A stretch of 64,000 nt of DNA. Origin: Theocolax elegans (lineage: Eukaryota; Arthropoda; Insecta; Hymenoptera; Cerocephalidae). This document shows positions 30,728-42,960 of the stretch, piece by piece. The notes under the pieces were generated by a model that saw nothing but the letters and a program-made list of their open reading frames with translations, did not search any database and was not told the origin of the DNA. The DNA is taken from NCBI GenBank assembly GCA_026168455.1, contig CM047426.1:39118175-39182174 (forward strand), read 5' to 3'. How positions within the stretch are numbered: position 1 is the stretch's first letter; each line of letters opens with the position of its first letter. Position numbers and translations under genes: made by a program.

Positions 30728-32129
30728 TGCGACAAATAGAAATTGTCGGAAAGAAATAAAGTAGCGGGAAATAATATTTACTCAAGAGAAATAGTTAACG
30801 GTTAGCGAATTCCCGGAATTTCGGGAAACGAGTGGCTCAAGAAGAGAAAGGGGTGGTAGTCCGCGCGGACGAAGAAAAAGAAAGAGTCCCTAATTGGTGG
30901 GGTGTCGCGCGCGGGGACCAATGAGAGAAAAACGAGCGGATCGGCGGCGATCGCCGCGACGGATATCCCGATGCCGCGCGGGCAGTTGGATTTCGGTCAC
31001 CGCCGGGCTCACTGGTGCTTCCTCCAAATAACGCGAGAATCTAGAGAGTGCTGTGTGGTACGAAGAGAATTGAGGTGTGAGGTGTGTAGGTGTGGTGAGT
31101 GTGAGTGAAGAGTAAGTCTTCCGGGGATCCTGAGGTATAGAGGAACGACGTCGAGACCGACTCCTTTGGTGGACCGAACGAGGAGTATTCCCGAGAGAAT
31201 TGAGAGACGGTGTCGAGTGGCGAGACAACGGCAGAGGAGGACTTTGGCGAGCATCCGAGTAAGAGGCCGCAGCCCATACCAGGCCGGGAAAAAGTAAGTC
31301 GTGTGTATAAAAAAATAAGGCTCGACCGTGCAATCACGCGGGGCGCGTAGAGTAAGATCGTGAGCGAGAGAGAGAGAAAGAGAGAGTGTGTGTGTGTGAG
31401 TCGGTGCACGAGAGAGAGAGAGAGAAAGAAAGATAAATAAAAATCGCAGTCGGGAAGTGCAGTGTCGTCGCGTAAGTTAGAGAGAGTGAGAGTGATTTCG
31501 CGGACGCGAGGGCCAATCGGGATCGTGTAACGGCCGCGCGCGTGGATGCGCCGCCTTACACCAGGGCGATCGGGAGAAAGAGCGAGAGAGAGAGAGTGAG
31601 AGTGATTACGCGGACGTGAGTGCCGATCGGGAATCGTGTAACGGCCGCGCGCGTGGATGCGCCGCCTTACACCGGGGCGATCAGGAGAACGAGCGAAAGA
31701 GAGAGAGAGAAAGTAAGGAAGTAGAAGGTGCCGGGAGTGCGAGTGTACGCGCCGCGTAACCTCGAATCGTTCGAGTGTCGAGAAAGAGGGAAAGAGAGAG
31801 AGAAGGTGTGTGTGGGTGTGTGTGTGTGTATGAGATTGCCAGTAATTACTAAGGACAGTGTAAATAATCAGATTTTGTATTAAATTATGTATTAAATGGT
31901 GTAAATAAAATTAATTATGTTTGTAAAACCGTAAATTTTCTGGCGTTTCGCGTATTTTATTGATAGCTAGTTCCCACTTTTCTTTCCCGGGTTAGGTGGA
32001 GAATCGAGGACCGGAATCCCCTCTGGGGGGAAATCTTGCCAGGTGAGTTTATCTTTGTCCATTCAAACGGAGTATTTCTTTGGAACGCGGTTACGGGATA
32101 TTTTAGCGAAAAGGGGGGGATTAGATTAA
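30728..32129 (+). repeat. 5' LTR of element 3, first part
   Basis: Starts TGCGACAA after AGTG. GC-rich, with long (GA)n runs at 31360-31440 and 31570-31800. The segment 31945-32129 matches 48743-48937 in the 3' LTR almost base for base (CGTATTTTATTGATAGCTAG, GTTAGGTGGAGAATCGAGG). Interrupted at a TTAA at 32126-32129. Open frames on the minus strand inside it (30890-31516) are caused by the GA/CT bias. Confidence 0.75.
31493..31712 (+). repeat. Tandem duplication within the LTR (two 110-bp units)
   Basis: GTGATTTCGCGGACGCGAG... and GTGATTACGCGGACGTGAG... begin at 31493 and 31603. Both contain GTAACGGCCGCGCGCGTGG followed by ATGCGCCGCCTTACACC. Period 110 bp, about 5 percent different. Confidence 0.9.
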
Positions 32130-32960
32130 GGGGTCAAGCCTGGGTTAAATGTTTTCAATAAATAAATAATTATTATTAGAATAATTTTTTTTTTTTTAAT
32201 TCTTCTCACATGTTAATTTTTTTTACATAATATATATGTATTATACATTATATTTATCAATATAAAAAATGTTTATAATGCATTTTTAATCCTGGTTATT
32301 AAACTTATAATGATATTAAAAAATTGATTAATTTTTGCAGTTGCCGTAGGATATTGAAGCATTGAATGCATCTTTTAATGTCTAATAAGGCTTAAAATGT
32401 TCATGGAATATACGTTTACAGACTTATGTTTTTCCTTTTCCGGAAAAAAATTAATAACAATGTATTAAATATAAAAGTTGATAATAACAAGAAAAATAGT
32501 GAATGTTATGTACGTATACGTACATAACATTCACCTAAAACTTATCTTTTTGAAAATTGGGCAACATAAGTCCGTAGAAATATATATTTTAAAAGTTTCC
32601 CCAAAATTTCAAAGTGATTCATCAACCTGGCTCTGAAATATCCTGCGGCAAGTAAGCTAAAATCATTAAAAAAGCATTAATGAGATAAATGCATTTAAAG
32701 TTTCACTTATTAGATTTAAAGTTTTACTTATTTTATAATTCTAATACCATATTCTTCAGGTATCGTACAATTTGTATGTGTAATCTTAATAATATGTATA
32801 TTTAATAGGTTTATAGTGACTTTTTTCTGGTTTTATTAATATAATACTCAGTATATTTTTTTAATATACATGTATTATCTAAAATAACAGAAAGTCAACT
32901 TCAAGAATCAGTTTCTTTATAAAAAGAGGAATGAAATTTTTTAAAACTAAAAGAATACTT

Positions 32961-35832
32961 GGGTGGCGGAAATTTTGCCTACTCGGTCATTTTGCCTACT
33001 CGCCTTAAGTAACGCATCGCATGAGACTTGTCCGCGACATTGTAGGCAGCAGAGCGCGCTAAATTCAAACACGTTAGAAGATACGATATTAAATAAACAA
33101 TATTTTATTATTAATAATTAATTAAAAATAAGTAAAAAATTGTGTTGCGAGTATATAGGTGAATATTTACGCTGGAAGTAAAATATATCATTTAATTAGA
33201 TAATTAACACTGCAAATAATAATCAAATTAATTATTAATAAATTGTATAGTATAATTATAACATTCAGTAAATACGTATAATATAAGCATTAAATTTTTA
33301 AATCTAACTGCTTTGTATTACGATTAATGCATTAATAACAATTTCATATTACAGTAAACATAGCTAAACGTAGAGAGAAATATAATATATTAAAATGATG
33401 CACTGTACAAAGCGATGGGTGCAGTAACATATCTTAAAAGTTAACAGTAATTTTATAAGTAATTACATTTGTTAAATAAGCTGTTTATACTTATTTGGAG
33501 AAACAATCACACTCTTTCTGTTACCAATAGCAAAACCGGAACACCGATCAGTTACCGACGAAATTATCGACCGAAAGGTAATCCTACTCGGAAGGTATAA
33601 ACGACGCCCGCGATCTGTTATACCAACTGAGTTTGCAATTTATTAATAGTCGACAGATGGCGTTCGCATGTACGCAAGCAAGTCAGAGAAATAAAATACG
33701 TATACGTATATTTACGATATATATAGCTATGAGTTGTTTAGAGGGAAAAGAAGAATGCTTGATATGTTTTTCAGCAAACAGTGAAGAGAGTATAAGAGGG
33801 AGAGTCACGGTTCAATAGCGATTGTTTCGATTTTCGATTTTCGTTTTTAATTTGTTAATGTATACGTTTCAATTGTAATTGTGCACTATTTACCAAGTTT
33901 AAAATGAAAATTGTTTAATTTTTTTAAAAACATGCTTAAAATTAAAATAAAAGAGAATTTCGAAAGCTTAAATAAATTCTCTTAAAATGGCCGAAATTCT
34001 TGAATTTATCAATGTATTATTTGATAACTTGGTTTTAAATTAATGAATTACAAATTCAATGTTTTTTTTTTATAAACTACTAAATGTAAAAATAATCAAA
34101 GCCTAATAAAAACACTCGTATACATTTTATTAAATTAAATTAAATGAAAATAAAATTAAAGTTTCCTATACACTCGAGTATATAGGCGTGTCTTATTCGT
34201 CTATTCTCCATTTCTACGGGTTACGCTCTCAGGGATTGGCTCACAAATATTTTACTTCGGTTCGGCCTATATTTAATCCATTTTGAATTTGCGTATATTT
34301 TCTTTATACATGGTTACTCCACGTTGAGCCAATTTATAAGATGATTTTTTTACAGCTTTATTTTGTTTACGCGATGTCGGGCCCAAATTAAAGGAATTTG
34401 TACCTTTTAACCCAAAAGTTATATCTAAAATATTAAATTAATAATCTGAAAAAATTCATACGGATACCTTAAAACATAAGAAAGGCCCTGACGTTTTGAT
34501 TTTGTTAAGAAAATATTTTTAGATATTTTTTTTAACAATAATTGAGTTGAGCAATTTTTAATCTGTAATTATTAGTCAATAAAGGCATAAACTTTCAACC
34601 CAAACACCGTAATCAAATTATGGATTTAAAAATCTAGAAAAATTTGGGTATATTATTTAAAACATGCTGAAGGCTTGACGCTCGATTCTTTTCTTAAATT
34701 AATTCATTGTTTATACAAAGAAATGTAAAAAAGGACCATTTTCTGATTTCAACATCCCCTTAAATCAAACGATTTAAATTATAAAATTATTCGGTCATTA
34801 AATTACTTATTATAAAGCGACCAATGTAAGCGAAATACCGTTTGAAAAATTCATGCATATAAAAACTAATGCGAACAAATGCCTTGTTTCCGTAATATAA
34901 ATAACATTTTCTAAATGAGATGAAAGTATTGCATCTTTAAAAGAGCGAGTTAAAATATGTAAAAAATGCTTATGTGTAGTGTAATTATGATATTTGTTTA
35001 ACCACGAAAATCAAAATTTTTCTACTCTATAGGTAATAATAATAATGAGGAAATTTTCATTTTTTACGGTATAAAAAGAAATGTAACATATTAATTGTTT
35101 TTACACTAATTGTTTTATAGAATTTAGATTTTGTTTTAAAAGCGCACTAGCACCTTTACAATTTTAGTTAATAATATATTAATATTTTAGTTAATAATAT
35201 ATTAAGAATGTATGCATATTTACGTATAAAGTGCGAAGGTTTTTTATACACTTATATTTAGAACATTTATACATGAGGTATATTCGCGGTAATGTGAAAA
35301 ATTTTTAGTACTATAAATGTAAGATACAACATACATGTGCGTGCGCGCGCGCGCGTGTGTGTGTGTGTATGTGTGTGTATGTGTGTGTGTACTCGCCTGA
35401 ACATGAATATACAGAAAATATATCAAACTTTCAAGCCCTCTTGGCGATCAAAACTTAAATATGGCTTTCACTCATTAGCTAGTGATTTGCATCAGTAGCC
35501 GCGCGGTTAAGGGTTGTGACTGCTACGCTGAGGGTTCGAGTTCGAATCCAACAGTCAAATTTTTTTTTTTTTTTTTTTACAATATTATAAACTATTAATA
35601 TTTGGCTATTGTTAATTTACATAAAGTGTGGATGTGTTAAATATATTTTAAGTTTTTTTATATTTTCTATATTTACATTACGTTTCGCTACATTTACGTA
35701 TATTTTCTATATTATTTTTCTGTGCCGATAAGCAATCAATGCATTGTCAATGCAATGTGTATAATACAAATGCTTGCTGAAAGCTTCTGTAGATAACATT
35801 TTTATACATTGCTGCAAGCTTTACGCGATATG
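32961..35832. repeat. MULE left terminal inverted repeat (2,872 bp)
   Basis: Mirror of 40091-42960, with a few 1-bp indels (for example CCTTAAGTAACG against CGTTACTAAGG). Contains a tRNA-Ser-like segment (35491-35558), a GT/GC microsatellite (35339-35392) and a poly-T run. No long ORF. Confidence 0.95.
35491..35558 (+). tRNA. tRNA-Ser(GCT)-like segment in the MULE left repeat
   Basis: TAGCCGCGCGGTTAAGG resembles the A-box and D arm of tRNA-Ser, GTGACTGCTACG the anticodon loop with GCT, and GGTTCGAGTTCGAATCC the variable end plus B-box. A T-run follows, as a Pol III terminator would. Stems are incomplete and the long variable arm is missing, so it is a degenerate tRNA or SINE head. Mirrored in the right repeat (40365-40433) and again in its duplicate (43133-43201). 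Confidence 0.45.
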
Positions 35833-35962
35833 GATCAATTGAAAGGAATCATAGGAAAAAAAATCATAAAACCATGTTCTATTTCATTCAACAATATATA
35901 ATAATTTATTAACACTAATTAAACTTTTGAAAATACAACGTTTTTATATTAACTTTGGTGAT

Positions 35963-38900
35963 TTAATCACTTGAGTCGCAGGTTCCTTCTTCAATATCGT
36001 CTGTTATATGTGACATTCTGCTTAAAAATTCGTTAGTTGTTAATTTTTTTTGTTCGAGAAGTATCCATTGTTCAATTAAAAATTGATTTTTTTCGCATTG
36101 ACTTCTGCTTACTTTTTGAATGTGCAGGCCCCTCTCTAATTTCATTAAGTCAAATCTTGCAACTTTATTTAAATTAATGATTTCCCCCAGAAAGTGAAAA
36201 ATAAATTGTAACATTATAATATTGAAATATAAACAAATAATGAATATTAAATATTTGTAATTTTTTATACTTACTATAAAAAGTTACTGGATCAGGCTTT
36301 TTCTTTAAATAAAAATTTAATTTTTTATTCATGGTCTCCATGAAGTTATTTGTTCTTTGCTCATTATCGAAAAAGCAGAAATTCTTAACTCCTTGACTTA
36401 AAATCCATTCCTCCTTGAAATATTCATTAAATCTATAAAAAACGTCTCCAAATTTTGCTTTACTTTCTTTTACTAATTCTGCAAAAGCGCTAACAATTGT
36501 TTCCTTCGGTAAAAGTGCTAGGGCAATAAATTTTTTTACCATTTTGTGTCCTTCAGGATTATCAATTTTGTTGTTGCGCCTTAATGAACAACCTTTCTTC
36601 ACGCTATTCTTCCAAATTGCCTGTCAACATTATTATATTAAATTTTATTACTTATGCATTAAATGATAATATGAAATTATAATTATTTATCTTACTTGAG
36701 CGTAATGGAAAAAACAGTTTCGCTGTTCGGCCGCAGGAAAGTATTTTTTAATGCTATTACGCATGGCTTGTTCATAATCACAGGTGATTGATCTTATATT
36801 CATTTTAAAATATGTCTTTAAAAATGAAAAAAACGCATCGTATGCTTTTTCAGTTTTTCTATTGAGGATGGCCCCCATAAGATAGACTGACTGGAATAAA
36901 TATATTTAAATTTAATAATTGACTATATATTTCTCTATGTATATTATAATAAGTATATATAAATAATTATGTCTTACGTTATTATATGCTTTGGCACGAA
37001 GTAAAAAAAACTGAGATTTTCTGCAGTTGTCGTCCAACTTTGGTAGGCTTTGAAAAGTCCCATCTGCAAATATATCTAGTTGAGTGAATGAATTTATGAA
37101 ATTATCGTCGTGGAAAACGATGTGATTGAATCCATCACCATCGGTTAAAAGCGTAGTTTGGAGTAGGTACGAGTTAGTGCCAACAGTGTACTCCTTAAAA
37201 TGTTCATTGTGGAGTAAATATTCGTGAAGCTCCTTAACGTTTCTTATAATTTGAATACAATATTTTAAATTATTGGCCTTGTGTCGCCTCAAAGTTCTTT
37301 CTAATCTTGAGTATGGCAACTCCGCTGCAATTTCTGGATTTCTAGAATAAGGAAGTGTACAATTAATATTTAAATAAATTGAAAAAAAAATTTGAAATAT
37401 ATTTATATAAAGAACACTTAAATTCTTACTTTGTAGCTTCCATATCATAGGTTCTTTTTACACTGGAAATTCCAGGAACTGTCGATAACATCTTCATATT
37501 TTCGAAAAATTTTCTCTTCTGTGGCTGCTTGTGATCTGCAGTGCAAACATCTGCATTGTGAGGTTGCAGTTCAGTGTAATTCCAAACGCCATCAACCTTG
37601 ATTTTTCTTGCTGTACCTCGACAACCATATTTAGAATTCTGACACATTAAGTAGCTGAAAAAAAATTCCGAAGTGTTAAAAAAACGCGAAAATGTTTTAT
37701 CGACCAATTTAAACTATATGGAAATTATAACATTCATATTTGAATCTGTAAAATATAAGATATTTTGTAAGAGTAGTTAAGAGGACGCGAAAAGTCTTGT
37801 TTTACCAACTGTTTTAATTATTTATAAAAAAAATAAGGATTTATCGCAAGAAATAAAGCTTGACCGCACTTATGATAGTTACTAGGGACATAACCATATT
37901 CTTTTTGTTTGGATCAAAAAAACATTATTTTGAAAGAGAAAACTTTGTAATATTGAGCGATATTTTTTTGAAAATGCATGTGCAATGCGGGAATCTCAAG
38001 CACGCTGATTATTTTAAAGTTTTCTGTTTTAAAAAACATTATTTTATAGATCAAAAAAATATAATTAGGTTTCTAGTAACTACAATAAGTGGGGACAACT
38101 CTTATTTTTTAAATAAATATTTTAAATCGCAATGTCTATAAAACTGGACTGTTTGACAATTTTAATTATTTATTTAAAAAATAATAATTTAATGCAAAAA
38201 ATAAGGGTTGTTCTCACTTACTGTAGTTACTAGAAACCTATTAATATTGTTTTTGTTTCTATAAAATGTTTTTTGAAATAGAAAACTTTAAAATAATCAG
38301 CGCGTTTCAGATTCCCGCATTGCACGTGCATTTTCAAAAAAAAAAATCGCTCAATATTTCAAAGTTTTGTCTTTCAAAATAATGTTTTATCGAAACAAAA
38401 AAATTATCGTTATGCTTTTAGTAGCTATAATAAATTAGTAGCATGTCTTAATTGTTGCGATAAATCTTTATTTTTTTACAAAAATTAATTTTGCAATATA
38501 CAGCAGGACAGTTCGGGCCCTCTGATTATTTACACTAAAACCAATATTAAGAAATTAACCTAATTCTTTTTAAAGTAAAATTAACGCTTCAATCTAAAAA
38601 TCGACAATTTTACGCTTTACATATAAATACGTCTGCAAATTTTCGTAAAAAATGTAAAGTTGACAATTTACAAATTTTTTAAAAACTACGTATTCACTAT
38701 TCTTACAGTGCAAAATTGTCGATATATCTTCCCTACCTAACCGACAACCGCGATAAATGGTATTAAAAATCTGTTAATGAATCTATACACGGAGAAAAAT
38801 TTCTGGTAAATTTTACCCTGCTGTGTCCTTCGTCCCACTTTTACTAGAACACCAGGGTAAAATTTACTAGAAATTTTTCTCCGTGTATGTTTAATAATAA

Positions 38901-39059
38901 GAGAATACACGTTATTTTCCAGTGATTATACTTATATAATGATAAATAAAATACTTACATTTTATCAGCACTAACTCTCTTTCTAATATTGTACCGATAT
39001 CCTCCAAAATCGTGATCTTCTCGTGGTGATCGAGAAGTTCGTGGTACTGCAGTATCCAT
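35963..39059 (-). CDS. MULE transposase, multi-exon, with FLYWCH-type zinc finger
   Basis: Proposed exons (minus strand): 39059-38959, 37654-37430, 37341-36978, 36890-36696, 36620-36275, and a last exon ending at 35963. The first five have GT-AG borders (donors GTAAGT or GTAAGA) and keep one reading frame. Exons 1-2 form a FLYWCH-like zinc finger (YGCRGTARKI, then HN...C-x3-H). The MULE domain has D in IFADGTFQSLP, D in ITCDYEQAM followed by NCFFHYAQ, and a candidate catalytic E in RTNNFMET. Total about 485 aa. The acceptor of the last exon is unclear: GG stands where AG is expected near 36186, so the C terminus may be miscalled or mutated. It would cut and reinsert the element. No internal stop was seen. 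Confidence 0.8.
37780..38480. mobile_element. Foldback MITE in transposase intron 1
   Basis: The arm at about 37790-38130 (AAGTCTTGTT..., GATTTATCGCAA) is mirrored at 38150-38480 (TTGCGATAAATC..., ATGTCTTAATT), about 80-85 percent alike with several indels. No ORF. It lies inside the 1.3-kb first intron. Confidence 0.65.
38786..38887. mobile_element. 102-bp MITE with TACACGGAGAAAAATTTCT ends
   Basis: TACACGGAGAAAAATTTCT...GGTAAATTTTACCCTG is mirrored by CAGGGTAAAATTTACTAG...AAATTTTTCTCCGTGTA with a 30-bp loop. It is also in intron 1 of the MULE transposase gene. Confidence 0.75.
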
Positions 39060-40090
39060 GTTTATCACAACTATAGCGATCTACTGCTAGTTTTCTCAAA
39101 AAAAAAACTCGCGAAATTGAAGAAGATAATAAAATTAAAACTAATCTTACAGTTTTCTCAAAAAAAACTCGCGAAATTGAACAAGATAATAATCAAATTA
39201 CAACTAATGTTACAGTTTTCTCAAAAAAAGCTCGCGAAATTGAACTAAAAGTAAATCTAGTCTTACAAGTAAAAATCTATAAACTTAAAATTCACTAAAA
39301 ACTATAAACTATATAACAACAACAAGACACTAAAACTAATACGCGAACCGTAACAAAACTATAGTAAACGCAAACTTACCTAGAAACAAAACTACTAAAC
39401 TTAAAGATAAAAATGAACAACGAAAAATATAAGATGATATAAAAAAACAAAAATTATGTACAAAGCGCAAAAAAAACGAGATTAATAGCGAATCGCTGTA
39501 AGTGGTGACTCTTGGCAGTAGCAAGACAATACTGAAGAAAGGGGTAAGAGCTTCACGCGTAAAAGGTGACCAATTGGGAAAGTCGAGACTTGCCCAATTC
39601 TAGAAAACACCAGCGCTGCTTTTATGGTGCAAGTTGCGTATGTAGACTTATTGTCGCCTCTAGACCGCGCCATCTCACCGCAGGTATGGAAGATTAGCGG
39701 ACACATCTTTTGTCTTACATGAACTAGCCTTCGCTCACCCTAATTTGAAATCTCACGCCCTTCGCACACGACCACACATATTCACTTTAAACCGACAAAT
39801 GAGCATAAAAAGAATCAGTTACTTCCTCAAGAGCTTTTAGCGAAAAAAGCTACTTTAGATATATTTTCATTACCTAAAATACACAAAAAAGTGATGCATT
39901 TTATAATGTAAAAATTTGTACGACTAATCATCTTGAAATCACCAAATTTTGTTGACATAGTTACTGTGTTTGCAATATCGATAGAGAACATGAAAGTACT
40001 TACGTTTATAGAAATATATTAAAAAAGTTTATATATTGATATTAATTAAGTGCTTTCAATCACTGTACAATTTTTTGAAAGTGTTACACT

Positions 40091-42960
40091 CCATATCGCG
40101 TAAAGCTTGCAGCAATGTATAAAAATGTTATCTACAGAAGCTTTCAGCAAGCATTTGTATTATACACATTGCATTGACAATGCATTGATTGCTTATCGGC
40201 ACAGAAAAATAATATAGAAAATATACGTAAATGTAGCGAAACGTAATGTAAATATAGAAAATATAAAAAAACTTAAAATATATTTAACACATCCACACTT
40301 TATGTAAATTAACAATAGCCAAATATTAATAGTTTATAATATTGTAAAAAAAAAAAAAAAAAAATTTGACTGTTGGATTCGAACTCGAACCCTCAGCGTA
40401 GCAGTCACAACCCTTAACCGCGCGGCTACTGATGCAAATCACTAGCTAATGAGTGAAAGCCATATTTAAGTTTTGATCGCCAAGAGGGCTTGAAAGTTTG
40501 ATATATTTTCTGTATATTCATGTTCAGGCGAGTACACACACACATACACACACATACACACACACACACGCGCGCGCGCGCACGCACATGTATGTTGTAT
40601 CTTACATTTATAGTACTAAAAATTTTTCACATTACCGCGAATATACCTCATGTATAAATGTTCTAAATATAAGTGTATAAAAAACCTTCGCACTTTATAC
40701 GTAAATATGCATACATTCTTAATATATTATTAACTAAAATATTAATATATTATTAACTAAAATTGTAAAGGTGCTAGTGCGCTTTTAAAACAAAATCTAA
40801 ATTCTATAAAACAATTAGTGTAAAAACAATTAATATGTTACATTTCTTTTTATACCGTAAAAAATGAAAATTTCCTCATTATTATTATTACCTATAGAGT
40901 AGAAAAATTTTGATTTTCGTGGTTAAACAAATATCATAATTACACTACACATAAGCATTTTTTACATATTTTAACTCGCTCTTTAAAGATGCAATACTTT
41001 CATCTCATTTAGAAAATGTTATTTATATTACGGAAACAAGGCATTTGTTCGCATTAGTTTTTATATGCATGAATTTTTCAAACGGTATTTCGCTTACATT
41101 GGTCGCTTTATAATAAGTAATTTAATGACCGAATAATTTTATAATTTAAATCGTTTGATTTAAGGGGATGTTGAAATCAGAAAATGGTCCTTTTTTACAT
41201 TTCTTTGTATAAACAATGAATTAATTTAAGAAAAGAATCGAGCGTCAAGCCTTCAGCATGTTTTAAATAATATACCCAAATTTTTCTAGATTTTTAAATC
41301 CATAATTTGATTACGGTGTTTGGGTTGAAAGTTTATGCCTTTATTGACTAATAATTACAGATTAAAAATTGCTCAACTCAATTATTGTTAAAAAAAATAT
41401 CTAAAAATATTTTCTTAACAAAATCAAAACGTCAGGGCCTTTCTTATGTTTTAAGGTATCCGTATGAATTTTTTCAGATTATTAATTTAATATTTTAGAT
41501 ATAACTTTTGGGTTAAAAGGTACAAATTCCTTTAATTTGGGCCCGACATCGCGTAAACAAAATAAAGCTGTAAAAAAAATCATCTTATAAATTGGCTCAA
41601 CGTGGAGTAACCATGTATAAAGAAAATATACGCAAATTCAAAATGGATTAAATATAGGCCGAACCGAAGTAAAATATTTGTGAGCCAATCCCTGAGAGCG
41701 TAACCCGTAGAAATGGAGAATAGACGAATAAGACACGCCTATATACTCGAGTGTATAGGAAACTTAATTTTATTTTCATTTAATTTAATTTAATAAAATG
41801 TATACGAGTGTTTTTATTAGGCTTTGATTATTTTTACATTTAGTAGTTTATAAAAAAAAAACATTGAATTTGTAATTCATTAATTTAAAACCAAGTTATC
41901 AAATAATACATTGATAAATTCAAGAATTTCGGCCATTTTAAGAGAATTTATTTAAGCTTTCGAAATTCTCTTTTATTTAATTTTAAGCATGTTTTTAAAA
42001 AAATTAAACAATTTTCATTTTAAACTTGGTAAATAGTGCACAATTACAATTGAAACGTATACATTAACAAATTAAAAACGAAAATCGAAAATCGAAACAA
42101 TCGCTATTGAACCGTGACTCTCCCTCTTATACTCTCTTCACTGTTTGCTGAAAAACATATCAAGCATTCTTCTTTTCCCTCTAAACAACTCATAGCTATA
42201 TATATCGTAAATATACGTATACGTATTTTATTTCTCTGACTTGCTTGCGTACATGCGAACGCCATCTGTCGACTATTAATAAATTGCAAACTCAGTTGGT
42301 ATAACAGATCGCGGGCGTCGTTTATACCTTCCGAGTAGGATTACCTTTCGGTCGATAATTTCGTCGGTAACTGATCGGTGTTCCGGTTTTGCTATTGGTA
42401 ACAGAAAGAGTGTGATTGTTTCTCCAAATAAGTATAAACAGCTTATTTAACAAATGTAATTACTTATAAAATTACTGTTAACTTTTAAGATATGTTACTG
42501 CACCCATCGCTTTGTACAGTGCATCATTTTAATATATTATATTTCTCTCTACGTTTAGCTATGTTTACTGTAATATGAAATTGTTATTAATGCATTAATC
42601 GTAATACAAAGCAGTTAGATTTAAAAATTTAATGCTTATATTATACGTATTTACTGAATGTTATAATTATACTATACAATTTATTAATAATTAATTTGAT
42701 TATTATTTGCAGTGTTAATTATCTAATTAAATGATATATTTTACTTCCAGCGTAAATATTCACCTATATACTCGCAACACAATTTTTTACTTATTTTTAA
42801 TTAATTATTAATAATAAAATATTGTTTATTTAATATCGTATCTTCTAACGTGTTTGAATTTAGCGCGCTCTGCTGCCTACAATGTCGCGGACAAGTCTCA
42901 TGCGATGCGTTACTAAGGCGAGTAGGCAAAATGACCGAGTAGGCAAAATTTCCGCCACCC
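40091..42960. repeat. MULE right terminal inverted repeat (2,870 bp)
   Basis: Inverse of 32961-35832. Begins CCATATCGCGTAAAGC and ends TTCCGCCACCC. Its outer 2.6 kb is repeated at 43133-45726. Confidence 0.95.

Larger units (their letters stand above)
32961..42960 (-). mobile_element. MULE (Mutator-like) transposon, 10.0 kb, with 2.87-kb terminal inverted repeats
   Basis: Starts GGGTGGCGGAAATTTTGCC and ends with its inverse; GAATACTT flanks both ends (32953-32960, 42961-42968), an 8-bp duplication. The left repeat (32961-35832) and right repeat (40091-42960) differ by few bases over 2.87 kb. Between them lies a spliced transposase gene on the minus strand. Size, 8-9 bp duplication and MULE transposase agree. 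The close match of the repeats suggests recent movement or gene conversion. Confidence 0.9.

Noticed and set aside
30890..31516. Serine/arginine-rich minus-strand ORFs
   Set aside because: They come from (GA)n runs in the LTR of element 3.
35244..35426. His/Thr-rich ORF in the MULE repeats
   Set aside because: Translation of a CA/GC microsatellite present in all three TIR copies.
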